Assembly (NCBI RefSeq): GCF_014647255.1
Contig: NZ_BMOV01000003.1
Location: 186,001 to 250,000 of the forward strand
Direction of reading: 5' to 3'
DNA: 64,000 nucleotides
Source: Iodidimonas muriae
GTDB taxonomy: Bacteria > Pseudomonadota > Alphaproteobacteria > Sphingomonadales > Rhodothalassiaceae
Part shown: piece after piece, positions 56,158 through 64,000 of the stretch
How positions within the stretch are numbered: position 1 is the first letter of the stretch
Layout: every line of letters starts with the position of its first letter
Notes under the pieces: generated by a model
Database searches by the model: none
Told to the model about the DNA's origin: nothing
What the model saw: the letters and a program-made list of their open reading frames with translations, nothing else
Position numbers and translations under genes: made by a program

Positions 56158-57578
56158 GTGCTCCCCCTGTCTTTCAGCAAGGGCGCAAGGCTTTGGGGCA
56201 GATTATGCGCCCAACGGGTAATGGACCCGGCCCCAAGACACACCACCAGATCGCCCGGTTCGGCGACTGAAGCCACCGCCTGCGCCAATGCGGCTTCATC
56301 GTCGATCAAAGTGACACTGCGATGTCCGTGGGCTTTCAAACCACGGGCCAGATCATCGGCCATGGCCCCTTCAATGGGTGTTTCTCCGGCTTCATAAACC
56401 GGCGTCACGATCACATGGTCGGCCTGATTGAAGCAGGTGCAGAAATCCTCAAACAGATTTTTAAGGCGGCTATAGCGGTGCGGCTGCACCACGGCGATCA
56501 CCCGGCCATCATAAGCCTCGCGGGCGGCTCCCAAAACAGCGGCAATTTCCACCGGATGATGGCCATAATCATCAACAATGGTCACGCCGCCCACCTCGGC
56601 CACCAGGCTGAAGCGCCGCTTCACACCGCGAAATCCCAACAAGGCGGCACCGAGATGTTTGTCATCGAGGCCCATTTCCAGACCCACGCACAAAGCAGCA
56701 AGGGCGTTTTGCACATTGTGCCGCCCCGGCATCGGCAGGCGCAGCCCTTCAATGCGGCGTGCCTCACCACTATGACGGTCCATCACCTCCACAGCGAAAT
56801 CCGCACCACCCTTGGAGAATTCCAGATCCACGGCGCGAATATCGGCCTGCTTTGAAAAGCCATAGGTGACAATGCGGCGGTCAACAATACCGGCCATCAA
56901 GGATTGCACTTCCGGATGGTCGATGCACAAAATCGCCGCGCCATAAAAAGGGATATTCTCGATAAATTGGCGAAAGGCAGCCCGTTCCGTATCGAAATCC
57001 CCGTAAAAATCCAAATGCTCGGGATCAATATTGGTGACCACAGCCAGCGTTGCCGGAAGCTTCACAAATGTGCCGTCGGATTCGTCGGCCTCTACCACCA
57101 TCCATTTGCCTTCGCCCAAGCGTGCATTGGTGCCATAGGCATTGATGATGCCGCCATTGATCACCGTGGGATCGAAATTGCCCGCATCCAGAACCGCAGC
57201 ACAAAGCGACGTTGTGGTGGTTTTGCCATGGGTGCCCGCCACCGAAACACACCATTTAAGGCGCATCAACTCGGCGAGCATTTCAGCGCGGCGCACCACC
57301 GGGATCTGACGATCACGCGCCTCCAGCAATTCGGCATTATCGGGCCGGATCGCCGAAGAAATCACCAGCACCTCGGCCCCGCCCAGATTGTCCGCATGGT
57401 GGCCGATGGACACCACAATCCCCAAGCCGCGCAACCGTTCCACATTGGGGGTTACGGCAATATCGCTGCCCTGCACCTGATAGCCCAGATTGTGCATCAC
57501 TTCGGCAATGCCCGACATGCCGATGCCGCCAATGCCGACAAAATGGATCACGCCAATGTCGAAGGGGATGGATTTCAT
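56154..57578 (-). CDS. murC: UDP-N-acetylmuramate-L-alanine ligase
   Basis: The 474-residue ATP-dependent ligase adds L-alanine, the first peptide residue of the peptidoglycan stem. Seen are [17 protein letters not shown] for UDP binding, [11 protein letters not shown] for [14 protein letters not shown], and [14 protein letters not shown]. Complete length. It overlaps the murG gene end (57575) by 4 bp and murB by 4 bp. Confidence 0.96.
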   Translation of the reverse strand: MKSIPFDIGVIHFVGIGGIGMSGIAEVMHNLGYQVQGSDIAVTPNVERLRGLGIVVSIGHHADNLGGAEVLVISSAIRPDNAELLEARDRQIPVVRRAEMLAELMRLKWCVSVAGTHGKTTTTSLCAAVLDAGNFDPTVINGGIINAYGTNARLGEGKWMVVEADESDGTFVKLPATLAVVTNIDPEHLDFYGDFDTERAAFRQFIENIPFYGAAILCIDHPEVQSLMAGIVDRRIVTYGFSKQADIRAVDLEFSKGGADFAVEVMDRHSGEARRIEGLRLPMPGRHNVQNALAALCVGLEMGLDDKHLGAALLGFRGVKRRFSLVAEVGGVTIVDDYGHHPVEIAAVLGAAREAYDGRVIAVVQPHRYSRLKNLFEDFCTCFNQADHVIVTPVYEAGETPIEGAMADDLARGLKAHGHRSVTLIDDEAALAQAVASVAEPGDLVVCLGAGSITRWAHNLPQSLAPLLKDRGST

Positions 57579-58765
57579 GACATGGCCTCATCTTGGTCGG
57601 AAACTTCAAAAGGGGACGCGCTTTTGCCCGATGCCGATTGATCGGGCCGAGCACCGCGCATGCTGGCGATTTCTTCCACCAAATCGGCCAGCGTTTCTGC
57701 CGCTTGCGGACGGCCAAGCTGATGGGCGCGCCGGGCCGCCACCCGCAGGCGTTCCGGCTCCAGCGCCAGTCTTTGCAAGCGTTTGGCAAGGGTTTGCGGG
57801 GTAAAATCCGTTTCGGGCATCAGCCATCCGCCGCCCTGATCGGCCAAATGCCGGGCATTTTTGGTCTGGTGGTCATCGGTGGCGATGGGCAGCGGCACCA
57901 AAATCGAAGGCCGCCCGCCGCACATCAATTCCGCAAGGGTGGTGGCACCGGCCCGTGCAATGGCCAAATGGGTCCACATCAGACGTTCGGGCATATCGGC
58001 AATGAAGCTGGCCAGTTCCGCCGCGATTCCCGCATCTTTATAACGGGCGCGGACCTTTTCCAGATCTTCTTCACGGCATTGTTGTGTGACCTGAAGGCGG
58101 CTCTTCAAATGCGGGGGCAATAGCGCCAAGGCATCGGGCACCACATCGGACAGCACCCGCGCCCCAAGGCTTCCGCCCACCACCAAAAGCCGCAGCATAT
58201 GATCTTCATCCAGCGCCGGATAAGGCTTGGCGGCCAAGGCTGCCACCTCGTTGCGCACGGGATTGCCGGTAAGCACCGTGCGAGCCCGCATGCCCCGCGA
58301 CAGCTTTTCCGTATCGGGATAAGACAGGCCAATGGCTTCGGCCATCGGGGCCATCAAACGATTGACCCGCCCCAGCACCGCATTTTGTTCATGAAGGCAA
58401 ATGGGGATTTTCAAGCTCCGCGCCGCCAGCAAGGTCGGCAGGGCCGGATATCCGCCAAAGCCGATCACCGCATTGGGGCGCTCTTCACGCAAAAGTCGCC
58501 GCGCCACCCTGATATTACGGACAATCCGCGCCAAGGCCCGCACCCGCACCCACAAGCCGCCGGTCATGCGGCCACTATCAAGGATATGCACCGGTTGGTC
58601 GGCCAATGGCCCCGGCACGGCCGCGCCGCGCTTGTCTGTAACCAGATGGGTGATATGTCCGCGGTCTTGCAATTCCAAAGACAGCGCATAGGCAGGCATC
58701 ATATGTCCACCGGTGCCGCCAGCGGCAATCATCACCTTTATGGGCTGCTTTGCGGTCACCATCAT
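57575..58765 (-). CDS. murG: UDP-GlcNAc:lipid-linked MurNAc-pentapeptide transferase
   Basis: The 396-residue glycosyltransferase adds GlcNAc to lipid I to make lipid II on the inner face of the membrane. Motifs are [12 protein letters not shown] near the start, [14 protein letters not shown] and the donor site with [21 protein letters not shown]. The ATG at 58765 overlaps the ftsW stop as ATGA and has GGGGG 8-9 bases upstream; a TTG at 58771 is rejected. A C-terminal tail of about 20 residues is unusual but plausible. Confidence 0.95.
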   Translation of the reverse strand: MMVTAKQPIKVMIAAGGTGGHMMPAYALSLELQDRGHITHLVTDKRGAAVPGPLADQPVHILDSGRMTGGLWVRVRALARIVRNIRVARRLLREERPNAVIGFGGYPALPTLLAARSLKIPICLHEQNAVLGRVNRLMAPMAEAIGLSYPDTEKLSRGMRARTVLTGNPVRNEVAALAAKPYPALDEDHMLRLLVVGGSLGARVLSDVVPDALALLPPHLKSRLQVTQQCREEDLEKVRARYKDAGIAAELASFIADMPERLMWTHLAIARAGATTLAELMCGGRPSILVPLPIATDDHQTKNARHLADQGGGWLMPETDFTPQTLAKRLQRLALEPERLRVAARRAHQLGRPQAAETLADLVEEIASMRGARPDQSASGKSASPFEVSDQDEAMS

Positions 58766-59919
58766 GCCCAATGCCCCCGCACTGTGCTGGTATGAAGTCT
58801 CGGCCCGGTTTCAAAGCGGTTTTTACGGGTCAGCGCCAGCACCATTCCCATGCTCAAGCCCAAAGCCAGCATGGAAGACCCGCCATAGGAAATGAACGGC
58901 AAGGTCATGCCTTTGGAGGGCAAAAGCGCCAAATTCACACCGATATTGATCATGGCTTGCAGGCCAAACAGCGACAGCAACCCGCCAGCGGCCAAAACGA
59001 TGAAGGGATCTTCTTCCTCCGTCAAACGCACAAGCCCGCGCATCACAATGACGGCAAACACCCCCACAATAATCAGGCACACAAGCGCCCCGAATTCTTC
59101 TCCGGCAACGGCGAAGATATAATCCGTATGGGCATCGGGCAGCACTTTCTTCACTGCCCCTTCGCCCGGCCCGCGCCCGAACAATCCACCGGCACGAAAG
59201 GCATTCAGCGCCGTATCCACCTGATATGTATCGCCGCTGGAAGGATCGAGAAAACGATCAAAGCGTTCGGTCACATGGGGGACGAACAAATAACACAGAA
59301 ATACCGTGACAATGCCCAGAACCAACAGGCCACCGATCCATAAAAGCGGCAGGCCCGCCAAAATCATCTGTATGGACCATACGCTGCCCAACAAAATGGT
59401 CTGGCCGATATCGGGCTGCAAAATCAGCAATCCGGCACATAAAACAAACAAACCACTGGCGATCTGGCGGCCGGGGAAGCTCTTGTCATCCATGGCACCG
59501 GCAAACAGCCATGCCGAAACCACGGCAAAAGCAGGCTTTAAAAACTCTGCCGGCTGAAGCGTGAACCCTGCCACATTCACCCAACGGGTGGCGCCATTAT
59601 AATCCGGCCCGAACAACAAGGTAACAACCATCAGCACAAGGCAAAGGGCAAACAACGCAATGGCCCCGCGCCGCACCATTTTCACCGAAGCCAGAGAGAC
59701 GGTGATCATCAGCACCAGTCCCAAAGCCAGAAACACCAATTGACGCTTGGCAAAATGAAATACCGGCAGGCCCAGCCGCTCGGCAACCGGCGTACTGGCT
59801 CCGAAGGTCAGCACCAGTCCGGCCCCCAGAAGAAAAATCACCGCCACCAGCAACCAACGGTCCACGGTCCACCACCAACGGGCGACAAGGCTTTCATCGG
59901 CACGTGAGAGAAGGCTCAT
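58762..59919 (-). CDS. ftsW: peptidoglycan glycosyltransferase FtsW
   Basis: The 385-residue SEDS-family membrane protein polymerises lipid II at the septum. About ten helices are seen, with the SEDS patterns GATRWVNVAGFTLQPAEFLKPAF, QPDIGQTILL and FISYGGSSMLALGLSMGMVL. Its start overlaps the murD stop by 4 bp. Confidence 0.95.
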   Translation of the reverse strand: MSLLSRADESLVARWWWTVDRWLLVAVIFLLGAGLVLTFGASTPVAERLGLPVFHFAKRQLVFLALGLVLMITVSLASVKMVRRGAIALFALCLVLMVVTLLFGPDYNGATRWVNVAGFTLQPAEFLKPAFAVVSAWLFAGAMDDKSFPGRQIASGLFVLCAGLLILQPDIGQTILLGSVWSIQMILAGLPLLWIGGLLVLGIVTVFLCYLFVPHVTERFDRFLDPSSGDTYQVDTALNAFRAGGLFGRGPGEGAVKKVLPDAHTDYIFAVAGEEFGALVCLIIVGVFAVIVMRGLVRLTEEEDPFIVLAAGGLLSLFGLQAMINIGVNLALLPSKGMTLPFISYGGSSMLALGLSMGMVLALTRKNRFETGPRLHTSTVRGHWA

Positions 59920-61283
59920 GCGCGTTCTCCCGACAAGAAAGGCGCAAGGGCTGTGCGAAATGCCTCGCCCCGCGCTTCAAAATCACTGAACTGGTCGAAG
60001 CTGGCGCAGGCGGGCGAAAACAGCACGGTTTCGCCGGGTTTTGCATCGGCCATGGCCTTTTGGCTGGCCACATCCACCGTCCCGCACTGGGTGACAGGCA
60101 CATGACCGTCCAAAGCATTCGCAAAATCCGCGGCCGCTTCCCCAATCAGATACGCATGGCGTATATGCGGGAAAAACTGTGCCAAAGGGCTTAAATCGGT
60201 GGATTTTGCGCGCCCGCCCGCAATCCACAAAATTTTGTCATAGGCCGCCAAAGCGGTGGCAGTGGCCTCCATATTGGTGGCTTTGGAATCGTTCACCACC
60301 AAAATATCCCCCTTTTGCCCCAACACTTCGCAGCGATGGGCAAGGCCGGGGAAATCCGCAAAGGCGGCCATGATGGCATTGGGTGAAAAGCCAAGCCGCC
60401 GTCCCACCACATAGGCGGCCGCGGCATTTTGCCAATTATGGCGGCCGCGCAAGGTGGCAAGGCCTTGAAGGCTTCCCACAGCCTTTGCCGTCCCGTCCTT
60501 GCGCTCCACCAACTGGCCATCAGGGGTCACGCCCACCCCGTCCACTCGTTCGTCGCGGACAGAAATCGGTACAAGGCTTTGCGGCAGGGTTTTGGCCATC
60601 TGCCGGCCTGCGGCATCATCCACACCGATCACTGCCAAATGCGCTTTAGATTGCATCTCGAACAAACGGCGCTTGGCCGCCACATAGCCCGCCATATCCC
60701 CATGTCGGTCCAGATGATCGGGGCTCATATTGAGCAACACCGCCACATCCGCATCCAGATTATGGGTCAGGTCGCATTGGAAGGATGACAGTTCAAACAC
60801 ATACACCCCGCCTTTGGGCAAAGGGTCCAGATCCAGTACCGGAATACCGATATTCCCGCCCAGGGCCGCAGGCCGCCCACAGGCTTTCACCATATGATGG
60901 ATCAAGGCCACGGTGGTGGATTTGCCATTGGTGCCCGTGACCGCCACCAGCTTATGCGTTGGCAAGTCCTGACGCGCGCTATCGAACAGATCCATATCGC
61001 CAATCAGGGGAACCCCTGCCGCCCGCGCCTTTTGCACAAGAGCATGGGGCTGCGGATGGTGAAGCGGCACACCAGGGGCCAACATCAAGGCATCCAGACC
61101 GGAAAAATCCGCGCCATAAAGGTCGATGGCGGGGCACGGCACCGCTTTTCTGCGCGCCACATCATCATCCCATGCCCACACATGGGCACCGGCAGCCAAA
61201 AGCGCCCGCACAGCAGCCAGCCCGGTGCGTGCAAGGCCGAACACCCCGATCCGCTTTCCCTGATATGCGTGCGGCACGATCAT
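59916..61283 (-). CDS. murD: UDP-N-acetylmuramoyl-L-alanine-D-glutamate ligase
   Basis: The 455-residue ligase adds D-glutamate to the stem peptide. It has GVFGLARTGLAAVRALLA, ATP site VTGTNGKSTTVALI, the HRCEVLGQKGDILVVNDSKATNMEAT region and SPACASFDQFSDFEARGEAF. The gene starts 4 bp after mraY and overlaps ftsW. Confidence 0.96.
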   Translation of the reverse strand: MIVPHAYQGKRIGVFGLARTGLAAVRALLAAGAHVWAWDDDVARRKAVPCPAIDLYGADFSGLDALMLAPGVPLHHPQPHALVQKARAAGVPLIGDMDLFDSARQDLPTHKLVAVTGTNGKSTTVALIHHMVKACGRPAALGGNIGIPVLDLDPLPKGGVYVFELSSFQCDLTHNLDADVAVLLNMSPDHLDRHGDMAGYVAAKRRLFEMQSKAHLAVIGVDDAAGRQMAKTLPQSLVPISVRDERVDGVGVTPDGQLVERKDGTAKAVGSLQGLATLRGRHNWQNAAAAYVVGRRLGFSPNAIMAAFADFPGLAHRCEVLGQKGDILVVNDSKATNMEATATALAAYDKILWIAGGRAKSTDLSPLAQFFPHIRHAYLIGEAAADFANALDGHVPVTQCGTVDVASQKAMADAKPGETVLFSPACASFDQFSDFEARGEAFRTALAPFLSGERA

Positions 61284-61287
61284 CAGC

Positions 61288-62364
61288 TTATCTCAGCTTC
61301 AAAGTGGCAAGCCCGATAAGGGCAAGGATAAGTGCAATGATCCAGAACCGGATCACGATGGTGGGTTCCGACCAGCCTTTATGCTCAAAATGATGATGCA
61401 AGGGCGCCATGCGAAACACCCGCCGCCCCGTCAGCTTGAAGCTGGCCACCTGAACGATCACCGACACGGTTTCCAGCACAAACAGCCCGCCAATGATCAA
61501 CAGCACCAGTTCATGTTTTGTGACCACCGCCACAGACCCCAAAGCCCCGCCCAGAGACAGGCTGCCCGTATCGCCCATGAACACCATGGCGGGCGGCGCG
61601 TTGAACCACAAAAAGCCAAGGCCCGCACCGATGATCGCGCCGCAAAACACCGCCAGTTCGCCCGATCCACGGATATAGCTGATCTGCAAATAATCGGCAT
61701 AGATGGCATTGCCCACCAGATAGGAAATCAACCCGAAGGCCGAAGCGGCGATAATCACCGGCATGATGGCCAATCCGTCCAGCCCGTCGGTCAGGTTCAC
61801 CGCATTGCCGGCGCCCACAATCACCAACACGCCGAAAATGGGATAAAACCACGCCAAATTGACCATGGTATCCTTCACAAAGGGCAGCATCAGGCTGGGC
61901 GAACCGATATGCGCCACCCACAAGGCAATGGCGACAGCCACACAGCTTTCCGCCAGAAATTTCCAACGCCCCGGCACGCCTTTGGGATTGGCCTTGGTGA
62001 CCTTGAGATAATCATCCAGAAATCCGATGGCCCCGAAGCTGGCGGTCACCGCCAAGCAAGCCCACACATAAGGATTCGACAAATCGGCCCACAAGATCGT
62101 GCTGGCCACCAGCCCGATCAGGATCATCAGCCCCCCCATGGTGGGCGTGCCTGCTTTTGACAAAATATGCGATTGCGGCCCGTCTATGCGGATGGGTTGG
62201 CCTTTTTTCTGCTTCACCTTCAACCAGCGGATCAATCCCGGCCCGATCACAAGGCTGATCAGCATGGCCGTCAACAAGGCCGCGCCGGTGCGAAAGGTGA
62301 GATAACGCACCAGATTGAGCACGGCAAAATCATCAGCCAGCGGGATCAGAAAATTATAAAGCAC
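61288..62364 (-). CDS. mraY: phospho-MurNAc-pentapeptide translocase
   Basis: The 358-residue membrane enzyme joins the UDP-MurNAc-pentapeptide to undecaprenyl phosphate, making lipid I. It has [13 protein letters not shown], the aspartate pair in [40 protein letters not shown] and MAPLHHHFE. Ten membrane helices fit the profile. It follows murF by 12 bp. Confidence 0.97.
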   Translation of the reverse strand: MLYNFLIPLADDFAVLNLVRYLTFRTGAALLTAMLISLVIGPGLIRWLKVKQKKGQPIRIDGPQSHILSKAGTPTMGGLMILIGLVASTILWADLSNPYVWACLAVTASFGAIGFLDDYLKVTKANPKGVPGRWKFLAESCVAVAIALWVAHIGSPSLMLPFVKDTMVNLAWFYPIFGVLVIVGAGNAVNLTDGLDGLAIMPVIIAASAFGLISYLVGNAIYADYLQISYIRGSGELAVFCGAIIGAGLGFLWFNAPPAMVFMGDTGSLSLGGALGSVAVVTKHELVLLIIGGLFVLETVSVIVQVASFKLTGRRVFRMAPLHHHFEHKGWSEPTIVIRFWIIALILALIGLATLKLR

Positions 62365-62376
62365 CCATTTCTCCCT

Positions 62377-63825
62377 TCACATCGCCGCCGCAGCAAGCGG
62401 TTGTTGGCGGTGCGGTACAAACGGACTTTGACCCAATGCGAAAAACCCCGAAACAACCCGATCAAGCCGTGCCGCATGGGAACCTTTCACCAACAAAACA
62501 TCACCGGGCCGAACGATCCGCTTGGCCTGCGCCAACGCCTGTTCGGGGCCATCCACCTCTGTAACCGGGATATTTGCGTGCCGGGCCATGGCCGCCATTT
62601 CGGGGCCAAGCGCAATGATCTGCGCCAAGCCTGCTGCCTGCGCCGCTTTGGCCAAGGCCTGATGACACGAGGCACTATCGGCCCCCAATTCCGCCATATC
62701 GGCAAAAATGCCAAGACGCCGCCCCTTTGCCCCCGGCGCCGCCAAAGCCAATGCGGCAAGGCTGGCCTCAAAAGACAGCGGATTGGCATTATAGGCATCG
62801 TCGATCAAGGTGAAGGGGCCATCGCGCAAAGCAATCTGGCGATGCACACCGCGCCCTTTTGCCGGCCGAAAATCTGCCAAGGCCAGCGCCGCCAAGCCCA
62901 GATCGCCGCCCAGTTCCCTTACTGCGGCCAAAACCAGCAAGGCATTGGCCACCCAATGGCGTCCTCCGGCCCCGATCTTGCCCGTCACCAATGTTTTCCC
63001 AAGCCGCGCGGTAAAGCAGCTTAGCTGCGCCTGTTCATGATAGCGCACCAGCCCCACATCGGCGGATGCCTCTTCCATCGATACCGTCACCAGCCGCGCT
63101 TTGGCCGCTTTCGCATGGGTCACAAGCCGCGATGCCTGATCGTGATCCATCCCCAGCACCGCCACACCGCCGGGGGTCAACCCCGCGAAAATCTCGGCTT
63201 TTGCATCGGCGATCTGCATAAGGCTGTCGAACGCCTGTGCATGCGCCTTGCCAACACCGGTAACAATCGCCAGATCCGGGGCCATCAAGCGCGACAAAGG
63301 CGCAATTTCGCCCGCCGCACTCATCCCCAATTCAAATACCGCAAAGGCCGTTTCACGCGGCATCCGCGCCAAAGACAAAGGCGCGCCCAGATGATTGTTG
63401 AAGCTGCGGATGCTGGCATGGACAAGGCGTTCGCGGCCCAAGGCAAGGCGCAGCATATCCTTGACGCTGGTTTTGCCTGCACTGCCGGTCACCACCGCCA
63501 CCTTGCCCGTCATCCGCGCCCGCGCGGCTGCAGCCAGCTTATAAAGCGCCGCCATGCCATCATCCACCGTCACCAGACGGGGATCATCATCGGCAACACC
63601 GGACACCGCTTTTGAAACAATGGCCCCAACGGCCCCTGCCGCAAAAGCCTGCGCCACATAATCATGGCCATCATGATTTGGGCCATCCAGCGCGATAAAC
63701 AGATCACCGGGCACCAGATCGCGGCTGTCAATGGCAATGCCGTCCGCATACCAGCGGCTTGTGCCCATAGCGCCCAGAACCGCCCGGATTTCCTGCGCTG
63801 TCCATAAAGGTTCGCGGATCGTCAC
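62377..63825 (-). CDS. murF: UDP-MurNAc-tripeptide-D-alanyl-D-alanine ligase
   Basis: The 482-residue ligase adds D-Ala-D-Ala. It has [18 protein letters not shown] for [38 protein letters not shown] and [11 protein letters not shown]. The start is GTG at 63825, which overlaps the murE stop (GTGA). Its D-Ala-D-Ala supplier ddl is not in the window. Confidence 0.95.
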   Translation of the reverse strand: MTIREPLWTAQEIRAVLGAMGTSRWYADGIAIDSRDLVPGDLFIALDGPNHDGHDYVAQAFAAGAVGAIVSKAVSGVADDDPRLVTVDDGMAALYKLAAAARARMTGKVAVVTGSAGKTSVKDMLRLALGRERLVHASIRSFNNHLGAPLSLARMPRETAFAVFELGMSAAGEIAPLSRLMAPDLAIVTGVGKAHAQAFDSLMQIADAKAEIFAGLTPGGVAVLGMDHDQASRLVTHAKAAKARLVTVSMEEASADVGLVRYHEQAQLSCFTARLGKTLVTGKIGAGGRHWVANALLVLAAVRELGGDLGLAALALADFRPAKGRGVHRQIALRDGPFTLIDDAYNANPLSFEASLAALALAAPGAKGRRLGIFADMAELGADSASCHQALAKAAQAAGLAQIIALGPEMAAMARHANIPVTEVDGPEQALAQAKRIVRPGDVLLVKGSHAARLDRVVSGFFALGQSPFVPHRQQPLAAAAM

Positions 63826-64000
63826 GCCCCTCTCCCTGCCAAAAGTGCGGTGACCACCGCGATATCGGAAAAAGGCAAAATCCGGTCGCCGATTATCTGC
63901 CCTTGTTCATGGCCCTTGCCCGCAATCACAAGGCAATCGCCTGCATTCAGGTTCTGGATCGCAAAGGCAATGGCTTGGGCCCGATCACCGATTTCCTGCG
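63822..64000 (-). CDS. murE: UDP-MurNAc-tripeptide synthetase MurE, C-terminal end (partial)
   Basis: Only the last 58 or so codons are within the window. They include the MurE ending [19 protein letters not shown] and [16 protein letters not shown]. The KGHE pattern belongs to the substrate-binding part of the enzyme that adds meso-diaminopimelate. Its stop overlaps the murF GTG start by 4 bp, so the genes are coupled. The rest lies beyond the right edge. Confidence 0.92.
   Translation of the reverse strand, partial: QEIGDRAQAIAFAIQNLNAGDCLVIAGKGHEQGQIIGDRILPFSDIAVVTALLAGRGA

Overview
The window looks like part of an alphaproteobacterial chromosome with moderately high G+C content. The signs are a set of short families found mainly in that class (RcdA/DUF1465, DUF1192, TrcR/DUF1013, DUF2794, alpha-type SspB), a circularly permuted tmRNA gene, an FtsZ with a long acidic linker, and a murE-to-ftsZ division cluster. 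The genus cannot be fixed by eye; an order near Kordiimonadales/Iodidimonadales is a guess. There is no phage, insertion sequence, CRISPR array, tRNA or rRNA here. This is core chromosome with a few accessory operons.

Layout. 1-4.3 kb holds the end of an OmpA-type protein, an ABC exporter, rpmE, the ClpXP adaptor rcdA, a small heat-shock gene behind what looks like an RNA thermometer, a palindromic intergenic repeat, and DUF1192. 4.4-9.6 kb holds a quinone reductase and a four-gene efflux operon (adaptor, ATPase, two FtsX-type permeases). 9.7-17.7 kb holds trcR, two DUF465 genes, a diguanylate cyclase, purEK, malic enzyme, a GIN-domain protein and DUF2794. 17.7-23 kb is a minus-strand run of a saccharopine/lysine dehydrogenase, a ThDP enzyme, an ALDH7-type dehydrogenase and two paralogous lipoproteins. 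This is probably lysine catabolism. 23-30.2 kb holds hydrolases, folA, thyA, a globin-coupled chemoreceptor and a LysR regulator.

30.3-30.7 kb has no protein gene. It holds a permuted two-piece ssrA (tmRNA) whose tag reads ANDNEAFAVAA after the charged alanine. About 3.3 kb on lies sspB, the adaptor that delivers such tagged proteins to ClpXP. With rcdA at 2.5 kb, three parts of the ClpXP delivery machinery are in the window. 30.8-45.6 kb holds an M16 peptidase, sspB, fumC, a ribbon-helix-helix protein, a very long AsmA protein, a secreted pentapeptide-repeat protein, a CLC protein, a UvrD helicase and prmA.

45.9-64 kb is almost all minus strand. In transcription order it reads murE(end)-murF-mraY-murD-ftsW-murG-murC-murB-ftsQ-ftsA-ftsZ, then (after a plus-strand XRE regulator) bamD-recN-ligA. 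Many genes overlap by 4 bp, which suggests tight translational coupling. Two usual members are missing from their usual places: ddl between murB and ftsQ, and lpxC between ftsZ and bamD.
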